Shown: piece after piece, positions 23,041 to 32,826 of the stretch
Numbering within the stretch: position 1 is the stretch's first letter
How the letters are laid out: every line of letters starts with the position of its first letter
Origin: Aphanomyces cochlioides
Lineage: Eukaryota; Oomycota; Saprolegniomycetes; Saprolegniales; Verrucalvaceae
Direction of reading: 5' to 3'
Assembly: GCA_019828595.1 (NCBI GenBank)
Contig: JAHQRK010000037.1
Location: 310,001 to 374,000, forward strand
Length of the DNA: 64,000 nucleotides
The notes under the pieces: model-generated
The model's database searches: none
The model's input: the letters and a program-made list of their open reading frames with translations, nothing else
Told to the model about the DNA's origin: nothing
Made by a program: the position numbers and the translations under genes

Positions 23041-23643
23041 TCATGACGTTTTCAAATTTATGCGTACATTCAGTATACATTTTTTTAATTGTTCTATCGT
23101 TATTTCGCCTAATGGATAGTCTCGTAAAATACATTTCAACTCTCTGTTAGAAGTTATTTTTTTGATAATTACATTTGTAAGATTGTCTCTTATGAATTTA
23201 GGAGTTTTATAGTATGATTGGCTTAGATATATTGATGTAAAACCTTTCTTACGTCCCATTTTGAAAAACTCTTCGATTTCTTTATTAACACTTTTCTCGG
23301 AGTTTAACAAATCGTCAAAAATAATGCATTGTTCATCATTTTTTGGTAAATCTTGAAGTCTTGGTACTATACCACCCTCAAATAATGTCAAGTTATCACC
23401 GAGTTTATCAATCATTCTCTTATATAATGGTTCATCTGCTGATTTACAAACCAGATACAAATATGTGAAAGTTCCATTGAATGCTACTTTTAATAAATTC
23501 ATGAGATTGTTCGTCTTGCCACACCCACTGCTCCCAACTATAAGGATCCGTGCAGGCACATCAAATTCATGTGTTTTTCCTTTATTTGGATTATAAGATT
23601 TAACTTTATATTTGACTTCAATCTTTGCATAATGATTCTGCAT
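23041..23643 (-). CDS. genome-packaging ATPase (FtsK/HerA superfamily), intact
   Basis: 200 residues from ATG 23643. Walker A is GSSGCGKTNNL at about residues 35-45. Walker B is CIIFDDLL at about residues 103-110. A sensor-like segment reads YLSQSYYKTPKFIRDN. This is the A32-like packaging ATPase shared by PLVs, virophages and nucleocytoviruses; it drives DNA into the capsid. It is among the few core genes with no visible break. It is divergent from the fibre gene, with a 57-bp AT-rich spacer holding both promoters. Confidence 0.88.
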   Translation of the reverse strand: MQNHYAKIEVKYKVKSYNPNKGKTHEFDVPARILIVGSSGCGKTNNLMNLLKVAFNGTFTYLYLVCKSADEPLYKRMIDKLGDNLTLFEGGIVPRLQDLPKNDEQCIIFDDLLNSEKSVNKEIEEFFKMGRKKGFTSIYLSQSYYKTPKFIRDNLTNVIIKKITSNRELKCILRDYPLGEITIEQLKKCILNVRINLKTS

Positions 23644-23700
23644 TATTGTAACAGAAATTATATATATTATATTATATATATTTAAAAATATAAAATTAAA
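23644..23700. promoter_or_regulatory. putative bidirectional viral promoter
   Basis: A 57-bp spacer between divergent ATPase (-) and fibre (+) genes, almost entirely A/T, with repeated TATATATTATATTATATATA. Similar TATA-rich runs precede most viral start codons here. Confidence 0.45.
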
Positions 23701-25698
23701 ATGTCAATACATAATCAACCACTTCCTGATGGAAAACCATGGCCTAAATTTGACAGTATTCAGTATATATCTTCGACATCAAATGTAACACTTGCTTATC
23801 TACAAGCGAATTATCTTCCTTTATCTGGAGGGATACTTATTGGAGGATTAAATGCTATAAATATAAATATGTCTGGAAATTTGATATCATCAGGAAATAT
23901 TACATTAATTAATGCAGGTTCAGCATTAACATTAGCTGGAAGCTTAAATATACCAACATCAAGTTTATATATTAATGCTGTTCAAGTAACAGCATCATAC
24001 AACTCAATTAAATTATTTATCTGGAGTATCAAGTGCTGGAAATGCTTATGCTTCGTCAGCATTAGTATTAGATGTAAATAAAGATATAAGTGGAATTAGA
24101 AATTTAACAGCAACTAATTTAACCGGAACTTTACAAACAGCATCTCAACCTAATATAACTTCAGTTGGTTCACTAACTGGTTTATCAATGGCAGGTAGTA
24201 TTACAATGAATGGATATAATGTAAGTTTAGTAAATGCGTTTAGTGCTTCTGGAATATTAACATTAACAAATGCAACTGCAGCAACGAATAACTCAAATGG
24301 AGCTATACAATTGTCTGGTGGATTAAGTATTAGCAATGCAACAGATGCAAGTAGTTCTACTAATGGTGGAAGCATTTGTACTGCTGGAGGAGTAGCTATT
24401 GCAAAACAATTATATGTTGAAACTAATTTAACTGTAGGTTCTACAATTTCAGCAGCATCCTACTGGAATAATAACATCTGGATCAACATTAACAGCTACA
24501 ATTACTTATAGTGGTATTGCTACTACAGTTTATCCATTAATTGTATCACATTTATTAAGTTCTGGAACACCAACTGCTAATTCATTTGGTATTGGTATGA
24601 CATTTAATGGACCTAATGCATCAGGTACTACTTTATCATATGGACGTATATATTCCACTTGTCAATTATCAACTGCAGGTGTTCATCAAGGTAGTTTAAC
24701 ATTATCTTCAGTAATCGGAGGATCATTTGTTGATGTAATGACTATTAGTTCTTTAACATCATCAACTAATAATTTAGTAAGTATTGCTGGCTCAACATCA
24801 GTGATAAGTTGTTATAAATATATAGGAACAAATATAAGTTTATCAAATGCTTCAGTTGCTCCTGTAATTAATATTACTTGTACAAGTTCACAATTAGGAG
24901 TTATTAATTATATTAGTGATGGTACAACATGGGAAACTGGAGTAAGAGGTTCTTCAAATGGTTCAGGAACAGCTACTGGTAATTGTTTATATTGGTATAA
25001 TGGTGGATTTAATATGAGTATTACACCAGCTGGAGTTATAAATTGGTATAATACTTCAGTATCAACTACATCAATTTCTAATGCATTTCAAATAGCAGGA
25101 GGTTTATATATAGATAAAGCAATATTAAATAATAGTTTTTATAATTGTAATACTGCTAATAGTGGTGCTACAAGTCATTCAGTAAGTACTCAATCAATAT
25201 GTTTAAATGATCAAGCAATTTATTTTAGAAATCAAAATGCAGGTGATACTAATCATGGATTAATGTATTCTGGAAATAGTAATGCTAATTGGAATACTTC
25301 TAATGGTTTTGGTAATAGTTCTACATATAAAGTTGATGGACCAGTACTTTATGGAAATGGTGGTGTTATGATTGGTAATTTAAATAGTGCAGCAACTGAA
25401 ACAATTTGTGCTACATTTGCTGGGACTACTGCAAGTTTATTAGGAACCGTTAATATAAATTCTCCTCCAGTTGTTCCATCGCGAGTAAATATTCAAGCAA
25501 ATGGAACACAGTTATCATTAGTTAATAATGCTAATGGTTATGTTTATATGTCATCTTTATCTGATGGTTCATTTAGTTTAACAACAAATAACCCATTAGG
25601 AACACCAACATATTTACAATATTGGTTTGATTCAACTTGGTCTTCAGCTGGACAAAATACAGTACCAAGATTAAGTCTAAGTGGCAATTTCTGTCCAG

Positions 25699-26331
25699 TT
25701 TCTGTTGGTAATAACTTTCGTTTATATTTAGGTAATAATGCTGCAGACATACAGATATGTTTATTTAATAAAAATAATTTATCACCTTCATATGGTTTTG
25801 GAGCTAATAATTCTTGTATTCAATATCTTTCTGCTGGTGTTAATGGACATAGATGTTACTATAATTCATCTACTGGAGTAGGAACTCCTACTGCGTTAGG
25901 AACAAATATATTTAATATTCAAGGAAATGGTAATGTTGTTAGTAAATTAAATATGTTTGCTGGTGCAGGAGTTCATGCATTTTGTCTTGATACTACTGAT
26001 TTATCTTCATATGGATCTGGTGTTCACCTACATTATGCAGGTGGTCCAGGTAGTGTATTTGCATATGATTATTCGGCTAGTACATATCGAGATATAGGAT
26101 TTAATAATAATAATTTATATATTAAAAGTAGTAATGGTTTTGTAGGTTGAGGTACAACAAATCCATCTTGTCCTTTACATGTATCTGGTACAGGAGCTCA
26201 AACAACAGCTTCTGCATTTGGGTGGTTATCGGGAGCAGGTACAGGTACGGCTACATTTTGATTAAATAAACATATCTGTATGTCTGCAGCATTATTACCT
26301 AAATATAAACGAAAGTTATTACCAACAGAAA
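25699..26331. repeat. 71-bp inverted duplication inside the fibre gene
   Basis: 25699-25769 is found again in reverse complement at 26261-26331, with no mismatch seen by eye. The second copy replaces part of the fibre reading frame and brings a TGA, so that the expected sequence between the shaft and the S74 domain is lost. It looks like a template-switch or palindrome-type rearrangement. Confidence 0.85.
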
Positions 26332-26428
26332 TTTTTCAATTAGATGCTCATCAGGTATTATGTGTGATTCTGGTGAGATAGATGTATTAAGTGATGTGAG
26401 ATTAAAAAATAATATATATAATGACGCA

Positions 26429-29165
26429 ATGTGTGATACCGCACATATCACACAGAAAGGACAATTTGTGATTGGATGTTTTTCAGCTGTATTCTGTATT
26501 CCAGCTGACGTCATCTTGGAATTTCACAAGGCAAGGAAGGACACATGCGATGAAGCCGTCGAGGAGAGCATTGCGATGAAGACGTGGACGTATATCATGG
26601 GTACAAACAATATGATGAACATTGAATGCATGACTATTCATTATTGTAGCAAAAACAAGTTACAGACATCAAAATTGCAATTTCCCAAGTCAAGAGTAAG
26701 GCCGTCAACGCACAAGTTGGTAAACATTGCGATGATTAAATTGAATGCATGACTATTTGTTATTATAGCGACATAGCAAGTTGTAGAACCTGCCGTACGA
26801 TATCTCCACGGTTCTCCCTGGAGGTTTGGACCCATAAACGAGACCGATTGCCACATTGTAAGCACTATCAAATACTTCGTCACTGTCAGAAATCTGTAGA
26901 GACGAAACATCCGATATGTCTTGTGGTAGAACGATGTGCCTATCAATAAATTGAATGACGTTTGCAGCACGACAATATCGCATTCGTTGAGTGGGCTTGA
27001 TGTCAAATTTCCTGCTCAATTTCTTGTATGGACGAATTCGAGCATCTTTATCACCGTAATGCCAGAGCTCCCAAAAAATTTTCACCGTTGTAAGAGTAGG
27101 AAATTCCCAGTCTCTTGGTACCGAGTGACAAATTAAACCATCACCCCAATCCCAAGATTGCCAACTAGAGTTTAAACTCGTATTTTGGCCCTCGTTTTGA
27201 TTTTGACTTTGAGGTGAGTCGTTGTGTAATTGATATCCTTTAATCTCGTTGACTAGAAACTCTTTCAAACCACCAATTCGAGAGTCAATATCACGGACAG
27301 TGACAGGGGCTATACCATCAACAACAAAATTTTGCTTTATGTCGTCAACCACTGCAGTGGCAATCCGTGTTGGCAATTCCTCGTTTATTCTAGAATAGAA
27401 CGACTTTATATTTGCCTTGATATCATCCAATTCGTTGCATAAGAGACTGATTTTTCTTGACAGAGCCAAATGTGGTGGAATCCCAGTAGCTCGCAGCCCA
27501 GAACTAGAAGAAATTCCAATGAATAATTGGCATGTTCCACGCATCAAGTTTATATGACGATTATGAGTAAAGATTCTCGAATTGAAAATGGGATGAGATG
27601 CAGCTAGATTAGATCGCAAAAAGCTTTCATGGTAAAATATTGACGCAAGGAGAAAGGGAAAAGCGCTTTGAACACCAGGAGGATAATTTAAAAAACCTGG
27701 AACGATTTCGCTCCAAAAATTGTCATCCAAACGACACAAAATCGAGGGTGGGAAGTGTGGCGCTAGAACACCAAATTTGTCATCGATAAAGGGCAATCCA
27801 GAGATCATTCGCCCACAAAGTTGATCGGCTCCCTCTCCAAAATGGATATATCGGTCTTTTAATTTACCAAGGCTTTGGCCCATTCGAATAAACACTGAAA
27901 CAGGATTCGGTCCATTGCAATGGCTCAGAGCATACGTACTACTACCTTTCCTTAAACTATGCGCACGAATGTCAACAGCAGGACACCCTAAAAATTGTGT
28001 ATCGCTGCTGCTCATAGAATCAAGCACACGACGGAGAATTTTGCCAAATCGATTTTTGCTGTCAGTGCCATAAAAGAGTTGTTGATCAAGCTTGGTTCGA
28101 GAAGGAAACGTGAACAAAAGGACTGCTAGAGATAGAATTGGACATAGATGAGGTTCATAAGGATTAGCATACACATGTTTGCCGTATTTATCAGCACCCG
28201 ATTGATCTCCTTTATGCCCTTGTTCTTCGATAATCAAAGCATCATCTTGCCAATCAATATGCTGGAGCATGATTGAGTCAATTGAGTCGGATCGACTCAT
28301 CAAATTCCACATCAGAACAAAATATGGCCAAGAAAAATGAGTAGTTGTCCAGCATTGACCTTTGTGTTCTGGGACCTGCATCATCAACTTTTTTGCAAGA
28401 AAAGAGTAACCAAGGAACTTTAGATGCCGTTTTCCTACAGCAATTTTCATCAAACCACGCTTTTTCAAATCATTAATTGTCTTCTCATAGCCATCAAGCA
28501 TAGTTTTTAGCTCAGTGTCAAGCAGTGGATCAAGCTTTACGACCTATCTCGATAAAGATCAACAATTGCACTTCTATATCCTTTGACACATGAAGACGAG
28601 AGGGGTGGCTCAATGACTGAATCAAAATCGGAAGGCAATTCACTGAGTAAAGTTGCCGAACGGCAAATAGAACCAAAGAATCGAAGCACGGTTGGTGTTG
28701 GAATGGGTATGATGATCTTGTTCGTCTCAAGATCGAGCGCAGATCGATCGTTTACTGTAAGCCAGTCAACTAGAACATTGATTTTGGAATTGTAAGTTTG
28801 TTTTGTGGAGACATTCGTTCTCCTGCTCTTGAGCTTTTGCGCTGCAAGCTCGGCACTATCGCCACCGCAGTCCTGCTCGTTGGTTGTGCGTTTGCGGCCA
28901 CGAGTCATGTTTCAGAATGCTATCCGCCTCTTCGTCAGACAAAATTGCCCAACCAATTCGATTTCATGGATCACTTTTAACCAATGATGCGGCTAGAAAA
29001 CTTGTGATCAGATTTCAATCACACTTGGCAAGAATCTGATCGGCCTAGTCTATGGTATACAAAGTCCAAGTCAAACCAAAAGTTGATCCATCCAGATTAT
29101 TGTCAAGTGTGATTAATTCCGTATCACATACAGTGTAAAATTATCATTGATTTATCACACATGCA
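26429..29165 (-). mobile_element. Crypton (tyrosine-recombinase DNA transposon) inserted in the fibre gene
   Basis: GC-richer than the virus around it. The left edge ATGTGTGATA (26429-26438) is inverted at the right edge as TATCACACAT (29153-29162). GCA abuts both sides (26426-26428, 29163-29165 and again 29166-29168), consistent with a short crossover site. The element holds one long minus-strand recombinase gene. A 29-bp near-direct repeat (TTGAATGCATGACTATT core) occurs at 26622-26650 and 26741-26769, the second copy overlapping the gene's 3' end. The exact length is 2,737 bp if only one GCA belongs to the element. Confidence 0.8.
26753..28908 (-). pseudogene. Crypton tyrosine recombinase with GCR1_C-like DNA-binding domain, one frameshift
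   Basis: The N-terminal part (ATG 28908, MTRGRKRTTNEQDCGG) includes a helical core-binding segment (KQTYNSKINVLVDWLTVND). A one-base shift near 28,540 leads to the 582-residue remainder. Catalytic landmarks of the tyrosine recombinase fold are visible: LMSRSDSIDSI (first Arg), IRAHSLRKGSSTYA (His-x-x-Arg) and KLKDRYIHFG (nucleophile Tyr). The C-terminus (DGLICHSVPRDWEFP, then FWELWHYGDKDARIRPYKKL) matches the GCR1_C domain that marks Cryptons. The enzyme recombines a circular intermediate into the target. A single frameshift in about 720 residues suggests a fairly recent insertion. Confidence 0.85.
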
Positions 29166-29523
29166 GCAGATATTAATATTTTAGATAATGATTTATGTGA
29201 AAAATTTATTACAAATATTAATCCAATCAGCTTTAAATACAAATCGATCGAAAATAATAAAACACATTTTGGATTTAGTGCTCAAGAATTAGTTAAATAT
29301 GGTTTTGATAGTCTGGTTGGATTTACCGTAGATGAAAATGATAATTTAGATGAATGCGAAATACCATGTGACGGAAAAGAAAATATTTTACTAGAAAAAA
29401 TACAAGATTAGTAGTAAATTTATTAGATATGATACCAATATTAACAAAATGTTTACAACAAAGTAATGAAAAAATAAAAGATTTGCAAGAGCAACTTAAA
29501 TTAGTTAAACTCAAATTAAAGTT

Positions 29524-29911
29524 TCAGTTATAAATATGAAAATGCTTTAAATTTTTGTTATGTAAAAAATCAATCACGTACAAACCGCAGTGCGCAGATT
29601 TTAAATCTTGAATCTGACGAGTATTGTAATATATGTTATTTAGATTATCTGTTAATATTCTCGGTGGACCAACCCCATAACTATCAAAATAATAAGTCTT
29701 TGCTTTACCAACAATTAATCCTACCCAGTGCCCGTTAAGCACATGTTTATTTGGTGATAATAATAATATATAGTTACCTGGGCGAAAACTATGCAAATTA
29801 TAAATACTACCAACGTAATTAATTTTAATATTTATTTTTTGCTAAAAACAAGAGGTCATCTTCAGATGACGATCCATTATTTAATATTTTATTTATTTTA
29901 ATATTATCCAT
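29524..29911 (-). pseudogene. adenain-like cysteine protease (capsid maturation), one frameshift
   Basis: Starts at ATG 29911 (MDNIKINKILNNGSSSEDD). It is shifted near 29,845 and then reads FRPGNYILLLSPNKHVLNGH. The Ulp1/adenain catalytic residues are visible: NGHWVGLI (His), TYYFDSYGVGPP (Asp), and SAHCGLYVIDFL (Cys, with an upstream Gln at RQIQDLK). About 125 residues, short but with all key residues. Such proteases cleave structural precursors during virion maturation in adenoviruses, virophages and PLVs. Divergent from the capsid gene across 32 bp. Confidence 0.8.
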
Positions 29912-29943
29912 CGTTTAATATAATATATATAATTTAGAAAAAA
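29912..29943. promoter_or_regulatory. putative bidirectional viral promoter
   Basis: A 32-bp spacer between the protease start (-) and the capsid start (+). It is nearly pure A/T and contains TATAATATATATAATTTAG. Confidence 0.4.
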
Positions 29944-30974
29944 ATGAGTTTTAATATTGCAGATCGTTATCAAGTTGATCAAACAATTTCTGGTCAAAAT
30001 CAAGAAGAATGGAAATCCTTCCTTTACGTCGTTTAAGTGATTATTTTGCTAAGATACCTTTAATAAAAGGCTCCCAAATTCGTTTAGTTATTAATTTTAA
30101 TGCTTGAGTAACAACATTTACTACTGATACTACAGCTACTAATGCTAAACTTAAAATGACTTCTTATACCGCGACCGCAGGTAATACTAATCCTGTTATG
30201 TTAAATTCTCCTTATATTTCACCAATCACATCAACTACTACTGCTGGTACTATTAGTATAACTACTACAATCCAAACTTCAACTGTTACGAGAGTAGCAA
30301 CAACTACAGCTCAAAAAGGATTTGCTGCTCTTCCTAATTGTCGTATATATGTACCATCTTATAAGATTAATCCGACTTATGAAGAGCGCTTATTAAGTTA
30401 TCGAACACAAAAAATACGTTATTTAGATTGGTATCAACAACCAATAACTAATATTGCTAATGGAGCTTCCTACAGCCAAGTTTTAACTACAGCTCTACCT
30501 AACGTTGAAGCTCTTATTATTTTACCTTTCCAAAATGGTTCTACTGGTTTATTTAGCACTTTTACTGGATCGCAATGGCAATCTTGTTTTGATACAGCTC
30601 CTTCTACTACAATGCCTGGTGGTATGTTAGCATTTCAAAACTTTAACTGTCAAGTATCTGGCCAAAATATATTTAATCTTAATCAAAATTACAATTATGA
30701 CACAGGGGCTGATGAAGTTCAAAAATTAAGTTTAAATGGTGGCTTATCCCGAGAAATTAGTAGTGGATTAATAGGATTAAATGAGTGGGCCTTCAGTCCG
30801 AATATGATTGCTGATTTATCACGTCGCAATGAATCTGCAGACGGGACTTATCAATCGGTTGTCGTCTCTGGGATAAATAATACCGGCGTGGCGGTAGATT
30901 TATATTGCTTTATTTGCTATTACAAGAAGTGTTCTATCGATATTTTAACTGGCAACGTTGAACGAACTATATAG
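29944..30974 (+). pseudogene. PLV major capsid protein (double jelly-roll), broken near its N-terminus
   Basis: ATG 29944 opens MSFNIADRYQVDQTISGQNQ. A frameshift near 30,015 leads to ILPLRRLSDYFAKIPLIKGS, then a TGA at 30105-30107 at a plausible Trp. The remaining 272 residues are open to 30974. Signature segments of PLV capsids are present: YEERLLSYRTQKIRYLDWY in the middle, SREISSGLIGLNEWAFSPNM, then DLSRRNESADGTYQS, GINNTGVAVDLYCFICYY and IDILTGNVE at the C-terminus. This is the main shell protein. Two breaks disable it as sequenced. Confidence 0.82.
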
Positions 30975-31051
30975 ATTATAGAAACGTTTCATAGTATAAT
31001 ATTTCTATTAATAAAATCAATATTTTATTTTTTTGCTATAATATATACATA

Positions 31052-31744
31052 ATGGCTTATAAAATATTCAGAACCGATTTAATTAATAATGAAATTCAGC
31101 AAAAATTATCTTTATTAAAAAAAGAAAAACCTATAAAAGATAAATATCATTCAGAAGTAAGAGCAAGGATTAAACCAACTTTTGATGAACTACCTCCAAA
31201 TCCAGATGAAAATCAAATAAGATATTACTTAACAAATGCTTTATCACCAATATTAAAAGACCAAACATCAAATTTTATAGCTAAGCTAAGTAATTCAAAT
31301 GATCTCATTGCATTTTACAGATTGAGTTCTGATTTCTTATTTAAAGTAAAAGATAGTAAAGGTATGGATAGTAATTTTTTATTTGATTTGTGGGATAAAT
31401 ATAAACAAAGAATGCTAAATATTGCTAATTCTTCTTCTGAATTAGAAGAAAAACTGCTATTCCTGTAGTTCAACCTATGGATGCACCTTATGGTATAGCA
31501 CCATCTGGGGCCCCACACAAAACGCGGTAGAAAACCAAAAGATGAAAATAAATCTAATGCAACAAGATCAAATGTAATAGATCAACTAAAAAATAGTCCT
31601 TTATTTAAGGCAAAACAATGTAATATATCAGATATACCAGAGATGCCTTTATCCGGGCATGGAATTCATAAAATGCATCATAACACGTTAAAACGAACAG
31701 TAGGTAGAGGTATAGTTGGACATACTTATTGCAATAGAAGATAA
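31052..31744 (+). pseudogene. conserved-type uncharacterised viral protein, frameshifted
   Basis: ATG 31052 gives 138 residues (MAYKIFRTDLINNEIQQKLS), helical and charged. After a shift near 31,450-31,500, coding continues with PVVQPMDAPYGIAP and then KRGRKPKDENKSNATRSNVI, ending in a Gly/His-rich tail (PLSGHGIHKMHHNTLKR). About 230 residues in the ancestral form. Its place between the capsid and penton genes, and its basic tail, suggest a structural or DNA-associated virion protein; this is inference only. Confidence 0.5.
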
Positions 31745-31787
31745 ATATTATTTATATAATTTATCTTTGTGTATATATGGTTTAATT

Positions 31788-32152
31788 ATGAGTGATTTAA
31801 ATATACATACATATAGTCAAGTTAACAATGATAGATTTAAAGAAAGAAGAAGATCTTGGGCATTAGCTAATAAAGATAAAATTCGAGAATATAATAATCG
31901 TTGGAGAAATAAGAAAGAGAACGTTTAAGACAACAACAGGCTGAATATAATAAAACAGGTTATTATAAATCAAAGTTAATACACCGTTTTAATGTTTTAA
32001 AAGATGAATTACTTATAAATAATGACAGTAATGATTTATTAATTGAATTAAGTAATGTCTTAGATGAAATGCAAAAATTAAGTATAATTGATGAAGAAGA
32101 ATATAATAATTTTAAAAAAAATATTTTAAAATATTTTTTATTATATAAATAA
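31788..32152 (+). pseudogene. small charged viral protein, frameshifted
   Basis: From ATG 31788: SDLNIHTYSQVNNDRFKERR, then KIREYNNRWRNKKE. A shift near 31,920 leads into ERLRQQQAEYNKTGYYKSKL and a C-terminal helix (NVLDEMQKLSIIDEEEYNNF). About 120 residues, strongly basic at the N-terminus. No family is recognised. It is co-directional with the capsid genes, 12 bp before the penton gene. Confidence 0.45.
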
Positions 32153-32826
32153 AATAAATAAATATGTCTGGCTCAAGTTTAATAACATTGAATTCAAGCA
32201 ATGTATCAACGACTCAAACAAACACGTTTAATTACTCGTTTCCTTCAGGTAGTGTTAATTTTAAGAATTCTCGCGTTGCTGTCCAATCTATTATTATTCC
32301 TTATAGTTGGTTAAATGTTAATGGTACTGTTTACAATAATGCTGCTTTACAATTAATTTTCCCTGCAAGAATTGCTGGTAGTAATACAACAGCTACTTTA
32401 AATTTAACAATTCCTAATGGGTTTTACACTGTATCTCAGCTAAATTCATATCTTCAAAGTCAAATGATTGCAGCAGGATATTATTTAGTCAATGGAAGTT
32501 CTCAAAATGTGTATTACTTGGAAATTGTTGCTAATACTCAACTTAATAATGCTCAACTGAATTGTTACGTTGTTTCTACTATTCTTCCTGAGGGTACTCT
32601 AAAGAGGGTACTCTTACGGTGCTACAGGAACTTGGGGCGCAGCTGGAGTTGGTAGTTTTAGTACAGCTGGTAATCTCGTCCCACAATTAGTTACTTTAAA
32701 TAATAATTTTGGTAGTCTTATTGGTTTTGCTTCAAATACCACTTTTCCTGCGTCAAACAGTAGTTCAACTACTGTTAGCACAACATCTTCTCTTGTTCCT
32801 CAAATTACACCAGTACAAAGTATTTA

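Larger units (their letters stand above)
23701..29533 (+). pseudogene. viral fibre/adhesin with C-terminal S74 chaperone-peptidase domain, split by a Crypton
   Basis: Starts at ATG 23701. The long shaft is Ser/Thr/Asn/Gly-rich with phage-tail-like motifs (LPLSGG, NITLINAGSALTLAG, TSVGSLTGLSMAGSI). Frameshifts near 24,003 and 24,463, a TGA at 26148-26150 and an inverted 71-bp copy at 26,261-26,331 break it. The C-terminal S74 (intramolecular chaperone auto-processing) domain begins with LSDVRLKNNI at about 26,388-26,418, including the Ser and Lys of the expected dyad. It is interrupted at 26,429 by a Crypton and resumes at 29,169 with FITNINPISFKYKS and FGFSAQEL, ending in a coiled coil (KIKDLQEQLKLVKLK) after one more shift. 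S74 domains trimerise tail spikes and then cleave themselves off. It overlaps the protease tail-to-tail by 10 nt. Confidence 0.82.

Noticed and set aside
25544..25750. Minus-strand frame within the fibre gene
   Set aside because: Antisense shadow; it only attracts attention because its complement recurs in the 71-bp inverted duplication.
26148..30107. Alternative genetic code (UGA as Trp) in the virus
   Set aside because: TGG is used widely in the same genes, other breaks are frameshifts or TAG/TAA, and the TGA near 26,259 lies in the inverted duplication, so recoding is not needed.
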